A stretch of DNA of 12,184 nt, from contig WFMO01000163.1 of the NCBI GenBank assembly GCA_015489055.1, positions 1 through 12,184 on the forward strand, given 5' to 3'. The first letter of the stretch is position 1; each line of letters opens with the position of its first letter. The notes under the pieces are model-generated. The model ran no database searches. It worked only from the letters and a program-made list of their open reading frames with translations, and was not told the DNA's origin. The position numbers and the translations under genes are program-made. This document shows, in pieces, positions 7,779 through 12,184 of the stretch. Source of the DNA: Helicobacteraceae bacterium. GTDB lineage: Bacteria > Campylobacterota > Campylobacteria > Campylobacterales > Sulfurimonadaceae.

Positions 7779-8525
7779 ATGATAAAACGATATATATTAT
7801 TACTTATGCTAATTAGTTCTATTGGTTTTGCAAATGCAATTGTAACATCCATTTTAACAGTTCATGGAAACAAGGCAACCGTTAAGGTAAGCAATATCAA
7901 TATAGGTATCAGTGGATTTATCGTCAAAGATTTAAAAGGTGGACACAGCTATATCGTAAATAGCGCAGTCGTTATCGGATATAGTAAGACGAGCCATATA
8001 GCGATACTTAAGTTAGGTAAGTTTCATGAGCTAAAACAACCATATCTCCCAACTTTAAAATTAAGAGCATCAGCCGGTGATAAGGCAGTGTTGGCATTTG
8101 GATATGACAGAGCGCTGTTGATTGCCCCAAATAAACAAACATATTTTAAAATAACTCACGCTCTGCCCTCTTTGGAATGGGTGCATCCGGATATTTTTGC
8201 TATGTTGTTATCTGAAAACGGACATCCAAGACCACTTAAGGATGATTTTACTCAGATGTGTCATATCTCATCGGTCGGACTTTTGTATATTTATCTAAAA
8301 CAAAAATTGATGACAATAGATTGTCTGAGCATGAAAGTTTTGCAGATATCACCGGCACCTCTAAAGAGCAGACCCGCGCAGCTTCCGTTTTATAATCGCG
8401 TAGGTAAGATACAAAGCAACTGGTTTGGAGCAGGCAGTCATCGTTTAAGAGCATATGCGCCCTATTATTTAAAATTACTTAAAAGATACAACAAAAACAA
8501 TAAAGAGCTAAAGGAGATAAGATGA
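7779..8525 (+). CDS. Exported protein resembling the PgbA N-terminal domain
   Basis: Secreted or periplasmic protein of 248 aa with a clear signal peptide (cleavage after ANA, residue 20). The body resembles the N-terminal domain of the Helicobacter plasminogen-binding proteins PgbA/PgbB (PGBA_N), found widely in Campylobacterota including free-living species, so plasminogen binding should not be assumed. Recognisable stretches are the beta-rich part at 22-80, KAVLAFGYDRALLIAPN at 102-118 and the region around 134-152. Two cysteines, C161 and C182, are the only ones in the exported protein and could form a disulfide. The C-terminal 30 residues are very basic. There is no catalytic motif I recognise. 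It overlaps glcD by 4 bp (ATGA), indicating translational coupling. From memory, a hypothetical exporting protein occupies the same place next to glcD and an M23 peptidase gene in C. jejuni. Confidence 0.65.
   Translation: MIKRYILLLMLISSIGFANAIVTSILTVHGNKATVKVSNINIGISGFIVKDLKGGHSYIVNSAVVIGYSKTSHIAILKLGKFHELKQPYLPTLKLRASAGDKAVLAFGYDRALLIAPNKQTYFKITHALPSLEWVHPDIFAMLLSENGHPRPLKDDFTQMCHISSVGLLYIYLKQKLMTIDCLSMKVLQISPAPLKSRPAQLPFYNRVGKIQSNWFGAGSHRLRAYAPYYLKLLKRYNKNNKELKEIR
8511..8516 (+). promoter_or_regulatory. Strong RBS of glcD inside the preceding gene
   Basis: AAGGAG lies 5 nt before the glcD ATG at 8522, inside the last codons of the upstream gene. It fixes the glcD start, which overlaps the upstream stop as ATGA. 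Confidence 0.8.
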
Positions 8526-9904
8526 TTGACGCAAAGCATTTAAATTATTTCAAAACAATAGTAGGTGAAGAAAATATATATAGTGATACCGCGCATCTTA
8601 GGGCTTATTCATATGATGCCACTAGAGAACATTTTAAGCCTGATGCGGTTATATTTCCCAGAGATGAAGAGGATGTAAGTGAGGTTTTAAAGTATTGTAA
8701 TGAACATCAAATCATTATAGTTCCACGTGGTGCTGGTAGTGGTTTTACCGGAGGTTCACTTCCTAGCAGCGGCGGTATCGTACTTGGCTTTGAGAAACAT
8801 ATGAATAAAATCTTAGATATAGATATGCAAAATATGGTAGCGGTAGTTCAGCCTGGCGTTATCAACATGGATCTGCAGCGTGCTGTTGAAGCTGTTGGTC
8901 TTTTTTATCCGCCTGACCCTGCTAGTCAGGATTATTCATCTCTTGGAGGAAATGTCAGCGAGAATGCAGGCGGAATGAGGGCTGCTAAGTATGGCATAAC
9001 TAAAGATTATGTTATGGCCATGCGTGCGGTTTTGCCGAGCGGAGATGTGATTAAAGCGGGTAAGAAAACGATAAAAGATGTAGCGGGATATAACATTAGT
9101 GGTATTTTAATTGCTTCTGAGGGAACTTTGGCTGTTACTACCGAGATAACTTTGAAACTGCTTGCAAAGCCGAAATTAACAAAAACGGCTATGGGTGTTT
9201 TTGATAGTGTTGAGCGTGCCATGGAGGCAGTCTATAAAACAATGGCAGGAGGCGTTACGCCCGTTGCTATGGAGTTTTTAGATAATCTTACCATCAAAGC
9301 TGTAGAAAAGACGTTTCATAAAGGACTTCCCGTTGATGCCGGCGCTATTTTGATAACTGATGTTGATGGTAATTTAGAGGATGATTTAGATTTTCAGCTA
9401 GCACTTATCAAGAAGATATTTAAGCAAAACGGCTGTTTGGAGTTTAAAATCGCACAAACAAAAGAGCAGGCTGCTGATATATGGTTTGCAAGACGAAACG
9501 CATCACAGTCACTAAGTGTTTACGGCAGTAAAAAAGTAAATGAAGATATAACGGTTCCGCGCTCAGTTCTGCCACAACTGCTTGCCAGATTTGATAAGAT
9601 AGCTAAAAAATACAGTGTCAACATACCATGTTTTGGTCACACCGGTGATGGGAATGTGCATACAAATGTTATGGTTGACGGAAGTGATGCCAAACAGGTT
9701 GAAATAGCATACAAAGCAATCAAAGAGGTTTTCGAAGTAACGATAGAGCTAGGCGGGACTCTAAGCGGTGAGCATGGTATAGGGCTCTCTAAGGCACCTT
9801 ATATGAGCATGGCATTTACACAAGAGGAGATAAATCTTTTTAAGTCAATTAAACAGGCGTTTGATCCAAACAACATATTAAATCCACATAAAATGGGTCT
9901 TTAA
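8522..9904 (+). CDS. glcD: FAD-linked oxidase, glycolate oxidase / D-lactate dehydrogenase GlcD family
   Basis: Cytoplasmic or membrane-associated flavoprotein that oxidises a 2-hydroxy acid (glycolate, D-lactate or similar) and passes electrons toward the quinone pool. The 460 aa are full length. The PCMH-type FAD-binding half includes PRGAGSGFTGG at 68-78, PPDPASQ at 130-136, GGNVSENAGG at 142-151 and ASEGTLAVTTEI at 198-209. The C-terminal FAD-oxidase half carries FGHTGDGNVHTN at 371-382, SGEHGIG at 415-421 and FDPNNILNPHKM at 447-458, all typical of GlcD and D-lactate dehydrogenases. The substrate cannot be told from sequence alone. No glcE or glcF (FAD or Fe-S partner subunits) lies beside it. 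It is translationally coupled to the PgbA-N-like gene; a functional link between the two is not obvious. The gene ends 13 bp from the convergent kinase gene. Confidence 0.93.
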   Translation: MIDAKHLNYFKTIVGEENIYSDTAHLRAYSYDATREHFKPDAVIFPRDEEDVSEVLKYCNEHQIIIVPRGAGSGFTGGSLPSSGGIVLGFEKHMNKILDIDMQNMVAVVQPGVINMDLQRAVEAVGLFYPPDPASQDYSSLGGNVSENAGGMRAAKYGITKDYVMAMRAVLPSGDVIKAGKKTIKDVAGYNISGILIASEGTLAVTTEITLKLLAKPKLTKTAMGVFDSVERAMEAVYKTMAGGVTPVAMEFLDNLTIKAVEKTFHKGLPVDAGAILITDVDGNLEDDLDFQLALIKKIFKQNGCLEFKIAQTKEQAADIWFARRNASQSLSVYGSKKVNEDITVPRSVLPQLLARFDKIAKKYSVNIPCFGHTGDGNVHTNVMVDGSDAKQVEIAYKAIKEVFEVTIELGGTLSGEHGIGLSKAPYMSMAFTQEEINLFKSIKQAFDPNNILNPHKMGL

Positions 9905-9917
9905 ATCACACTTTTGT

Positions 9918-11033
9918 TTAAAGCTCTAAAGTAAAAGTTGTTCCCTCTTTTATTTTAGAGCTCACATCTATCTTGATATTTTCTTCATCACATATCTTTT
10001 TAACAATATTAAGACCTACGCCAAAACCGCCGGCAAGCTCTGTTGCTCTTTCATACAGCTCAAATATCTTTTTTATTTTATCTTTAGATATGCCTATGCC
10101 CTCATCTTTGATGATAAAGACGCAATCATTGAGTTTTATATAAATATGATGGTTTGGTGTTGAGTATTTGATGGCGTTTGAGAGAAGGTTGGAGACAAGA
10201 AGTCTGGCTTTGTCTTCATCCATTAGTTTATTGCAGTCTTGAAGCTGGGTAACAATTTCTATGCTTTTTGCATGGCATAGCTGTTCATAAAATTTGATAA
10301 CGTCTTGTATTATGATTTTGAGATTTATCATCCTTTTTAGGTTGTGATTTATGTTGAAGTTTAAATATGCCAATGATTTATATATAACATACAGCTGTTT
10401 GGTGCTGATAGAGATATTTGTAAGTATCTTTTCATCATATATTTTTTTTTGTAAAGCATGTTTAGAGCTCATCTCAAGAGCAGTTATAGGAGTATTTAAC
10501 TCATGTGAGATGTCTTGAATAAATTGTTCTATCTGGTTTACTTTTTGATGAATAGGGCGCATAAACAGCCGTGCCAGTATCCACGATACAAACGCAATCG
10601 CTAAAAAAAATAGAAGTGTTATAAGTGTTATCTCTTTTTGTAGTTGCTTGATTTTTTTGTTGTAATTTATCGTTTTTATGATTACATATTGTATGTTTAA
10701 ATGGTCTTGCGGTGATGGAGAGATGAGAGTTTTGTATCCATCTTTATCAAAGTATAAGCGCTTAAATACTTTATGCTTTGATGCAGGTATTAGGGTATAA
10801 TCATACCCCTGTTTTAGTTTTGGCAGCCTTAATGTTTGATGTTTCATCTCTGCATTGATAATTCTTCCGCCTATCTCATCTGCATAATGCTGCATTTTAT
10901 AATAAATAGTATTGTTTAACTCGTTTTTTTGAGCCTTGTAATACCAAAATCCAAGAAGCATAACAAATAAAAATGAAGAGCCGATATAAAGCGATAGGAA
11001 CATATAAAAAGATCTTTTCTCTAAGCTATTCAA
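9918..11033 (-). CDS. Sensor histidine kinase, TTG start preferred
   Basis: Inner-membrane sensor kinase of about 371 aa, partner of the OmpR-type regulator just upstream. Numbering from the TTG: TM1 at 9-32, a periplasmic sensor region at about 33-134 without a recognised fold, TM2 at 135-157, and then almost directly the phosphorylation site H177 in DISHELNTPI. There is no room for a full HAMP domain, as is common in Campylobacterota kinases. The ATPase domain has the N box around N286 (LLSNAIKYS), the G1 box DEGIGI at 310-315 and the G2 box GFGVGL at 336-341. An upstream ATG at 11168 would overlap the regulator gene by 143 bp and add a cysteine-rich, non-conserved extension. The TTG at 11033 has AGGGG exactly 7 nt upstream and overlaps the regulator stop by only 8 bp. 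An ATG at 11003 is the other option. The signal sensed is unknown. Confidence 0.88.
   Translation of the reverse strand: MNSLEKRSFYMFLSLYIGSSFLFVMLLGFWYYKAQKNELNNTIYYKMQHYADEIGGRIINAEMKHQTLRLPKLKQGYDYTLIPASKHKVFKRLYFDKDGYKTLISPSPQDHLNIQYVIIKTINYNKKIKQLQKEITLITLLFFLAIAFVSWILARLFMRPIHQKVNQIEQFIQDISHELNTPITALEMSSKHALQKKIYDEKILTNISISTKQLYVIYKSLAYLNFNINHNLKRMINLKIIIQDVIKFYEQLCHAKSIEIVTQLQDCNKLMDEDKARLLVSNLLSNAIKYSTPNHHIYIKLNDCVFIIKDEGIGISKDKIKKIFELYERATELAGGFGVGLNIVKKICDEENIKIDVSSKIKEGTTFTLEL
9922..9962 (+). other. 16-bp stem hairpin at the glcD / kinase convergence
   Basis: AGCTCTAAAGTAAAAG (9922-9937) pairs with CTTTTATTTTAGAGCT (9947-9962) around a 9-nt loop. All positions pair except one, which is a G-U wobble in + strand RNA and an A-C mismatch in minus-strand RNA. 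It begins 17 nt after the glcD stop and covers the last codons of the kinase gene. There is no T-tract right after it, so it may act as an RNA 3'-end stabiliser or as a weak or Rho-assisted terminator for glcD. The structure is read directly; its role is inferred. Confidence 0.5.
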
Positions 11034-11673
11034 ATTTATACCCCTGACCTCGTATGTTAACAATATGTTCTTTTCCGATATATCGTCTGAGTTCTTTGAC
11101 AAGAGTGCGTACGGCATCTGCTGTTGGCATCTCATCATAGCTCCACAGATTTTGAAGCAGTTCATCAACGCTGATAACCCGCTGTCGATTTTTGTATATA
11201 TATCCCAGCATCTGGCCTTGCTTTTTGTTTAGGGCAATCTTATTGCCCTTTACATGTAATATATTTTTAACGGTATCAAAAGTTATATATTCATTTATCT
11301 GAACTGACTGCTCAAGTCCTTTGTATGCTTTAATATTGTTGATTCTAAGAGACAGCTCTTCAAGTTCGAAAGGCTTTTTTATAAAGTCGCTGGCTCCATT
11401 TTTAAATGCCTCTTTTAGGTATTTGATATTTTGAAACGCGGTTATAAATATGGTAGGAGTAAAATCAGCAAATTCCCGTAAACTTTTTAAAAAAGAGATA
11501 CCGTCACCGTCTGGTAGATTGATGTCAAATATATAAAGATCGAAGCTCTGCTTATCACATAATTCACGTGCCAAATCTATAGTATAAGCATGTGATACAA
11601 TGTAGCTATTAGATAAATAATCTTTTAAAATATCCGCTAAAACAGTATCATCTTCAAGAAGTAAAATTTTCAT
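11026..11673 (-). CDS. OmpR/PhoB-family response regulator
   Basis: DNA-binding transcription factor of 215 aa controlled by phosphorylation, most likely by the kinase encoded immediately downstream. The receiver domain (1-115) has the acidic pair D8/D9 (with E7 before it), the phospho-acceptor D50 in LYIFDINLPDGDG, the switch threonine T78 and the conserved K100-P101. A winged-helix DNA-binding domain covers about 125-215 and ends with VNIRGQGYKFE, the standard end of this family; the recognition helix is around DAVRTLVKELRRYI. All signalling residues are intact. The ATG at 11673 gives the canonical beginning MKILLLEDD, but no Shine-Dalgarno precedes it and a consensus extended -10 lies only 5 bp upstream. 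The gene follows kup by 65 bp on the same strand. Target genes are not shown by the sequence; kup is only a positional candidate. Confidence 0.93.
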   Translation of the reverse strand: MKILLLEDDTVLADILKDYLSNSYIVSHAYTIDLARELCDKQSFDLYIFDINLPDGDGISFLKSLREFADFTPTIFITAFQNIKYLKEAFKNGASDFIKKPFELEELSLRINNIKAYKGLEQSVQINEYITFDTVKNILHVKGNKIALNKKQGQMLGYIYKNRQRVISVDELLQNLWSYDEMPTADAVRTLVKELRRYIGKEHIVNIRGQGYKFE

Positions 11674-11678
11674 ATCAC

Positions 11679-11687
11679 ATTATATCA
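11679..11687 (-). promoter_or_regulatory. Extended -10 promoter immediately upstream of the response regulator
   Basis: The minus strand reads TGATATAAT (11687-11679), a consensus extended -10. The hexamer ends 5 bp before the ATG at 11673, so the predicted transcript start falls at or within a base or two of the start codon, implying a leaderless message. It would separate this two-component system from kup transcription. Confidence 0.5.
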
Positions 11688-11738
11688 AAACATGAACCAA
11701 TCAATGGTCTGCTGTTTAATGGATATGGATTATTAGGG

Positions 11739-12184
11739 TTATATACCTGCTTTTAAACCGATTATCATAGTTTGTCTATCAGGCAGTTGATAGGTTGCGG
11801 TAATGTCTTGAGTGTTGCGAACCATATATCCAAACAGATAATCCCGCCAAGTTGCCATACCTTTTAGTTTGCGCCCGGGTATGATTTCTATCTGCTTGAT
11901 GATATAGTGAACTTTGCTGACATCTAACGCAAGATCTTGTTCTTTGATACTAGAGAGATCAGAGGGGATATTGACACCTTGCATAAACCCATAATGCAGC
12001 ACAATTTGATAAAACCCACTGCCTAGTTTGGTTATCTCAATACGTTTGCTCTGCTCAATAGTAGGCACCTCTTCTATTAACACGGTAGTTAGCAATATTT
12101 GCTCATAAAGTACACCTGTATGTTCCAGCAGGCTTACGAGCGTGGATGGTGTGTATATCAGTCTTCCCGTTAGAAACACACCAA
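11739..12184 (-). CDS. kup: Kup potassium uptake permease, C-terminal part, 5'-truncated by window edge
   Basis: C-terminal cytoplasmic domain of a KUP/HAK/KT-type potassium:proton symporter. Only about 148 residues are present; the transmembrane part (usually 12 helices, total about 620-700 aa) lies beyond the right edge. The reading frame stays open through base 12184, and the GTG at 12179 is an internal valine, not a start. Family-typical stretches are GVFLTGR at the edge, VLYEQILLTTV, the GSGFYQIVLHYGFMQGVNIP region (matching the GFYRVVxRYGFM-type pattern), and the WRDYLFGYMVRNTQDITATYQLP end that aligns with the final FxxMxRNAxxAxxFFxLP-like block of Kup proteins. The C-terminus appears complete, ending at a TAA. 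The two-component genes follow 65 bp downstream on the same strand. Confidence 0.9.
   Translation of the reverse strand, partial: GVFLTGRLIYTPSTLVSLLEHTGVLYEQILLTTVLIEEVPTIEQSKRIEITKLGSGFYQIVLHYGFMQGVNIPSDLSSIKEQDLALDVSKVHYIIKQIEIIPGRKLKGMATWRDYLFGYMVRNTQDITATYQLPDRQTMIIGLKAGI

Noticed and set aside
11034..11168. N-terminal extension of the kinase starting at the ATG at 11168
   Set aside because: It lies wholly within the regulator gene in another frame, has unusual Cys/Met-rich composition, and the TTG at 11033 has a well-placed ribosome site.
11739..12179. Short 146-aa protein starting at GTG 12179
   Set aside because: The frame continues to the window end and the sequence is the C-terminal domain of Kup; the GTG is an internal valine codon.

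Overview
The window looks like a chromosomal segment of a Campylobacterota (epsilonproteobacterial) organism. It is AT-rich and densely packed, and gaps between genes are about 100 bp at most. Many promoters show a strong TATAAT -10 with little or no -35. Several products belong to families typical of this phylum: a RecB-like AddA helicase-nuclease, a Csd3/Pgp3-type M23 peptidase, a PgbA-N-like exported protein beside glcD, and an OmpR-type regulator with a HAMP-less histidine kinase. The species cannot be fixed from this sequence. A free-living relative of Sulfurimonas or Sulfuricurvum is one possibility (inference). I see no insertion sequence, CRISPR array, tRNA, rRNA or phage gene.

Left part (1-5470, + strand): the 3' part of addA (N-terminus outside the window), then a TonB-dependent outer-membrane receptor, then cfa, a cyclopropane fatty acid synthase. 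The receptor keeps both metal-ligand motifs of the OprC/NosA copper transporter family, CxxxM and HxM. The receptor and cfa each appear to have their own promoter, so this is not clearly one operon.

Middle part (5471-9904): cfa converges on a minus-strand pair. These are an uncharacterised membrane-anchored protein (AsmA-like in its N-terminal layout) and, upstream of it, an M23 endopeptidase/carboxypeptidase of the cell-shape type. A 101-bp divergent promoter region separates the peptidase from a plus-strand pair, the PgbA-N-like exported protein and glcD, which are coupled by an ATGA overlap. From memory, M23 peptidase, exported protein and glcD are also neighbours in Campylobacter jejuni.

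Right part (9905-12184, minus strand): a two-component system (OmpR-type response regulator, then histidine kinase) lies downstream of the C-terminal part of kup, a potassium uptake permease cut by the window edge. The kinase most likely starts at a TTG that overlaps the end of the regulator gene by 8 bp. The regulator may be read from a leaderless mRNA. A near-perfect 16-bp stem sits at the point where glcD and the kinase gene converge.

Overall this is mostly ordinary core and envelope gene content. I did not find a convincing undescribed multi-gene system. The points most worth a second look are the copper-receptor signature, the hairpin at the glcD/kinase junction, the leaderless regulator start, and the uncharacterised AsmA-like protein next to the cell-wall peptidase.
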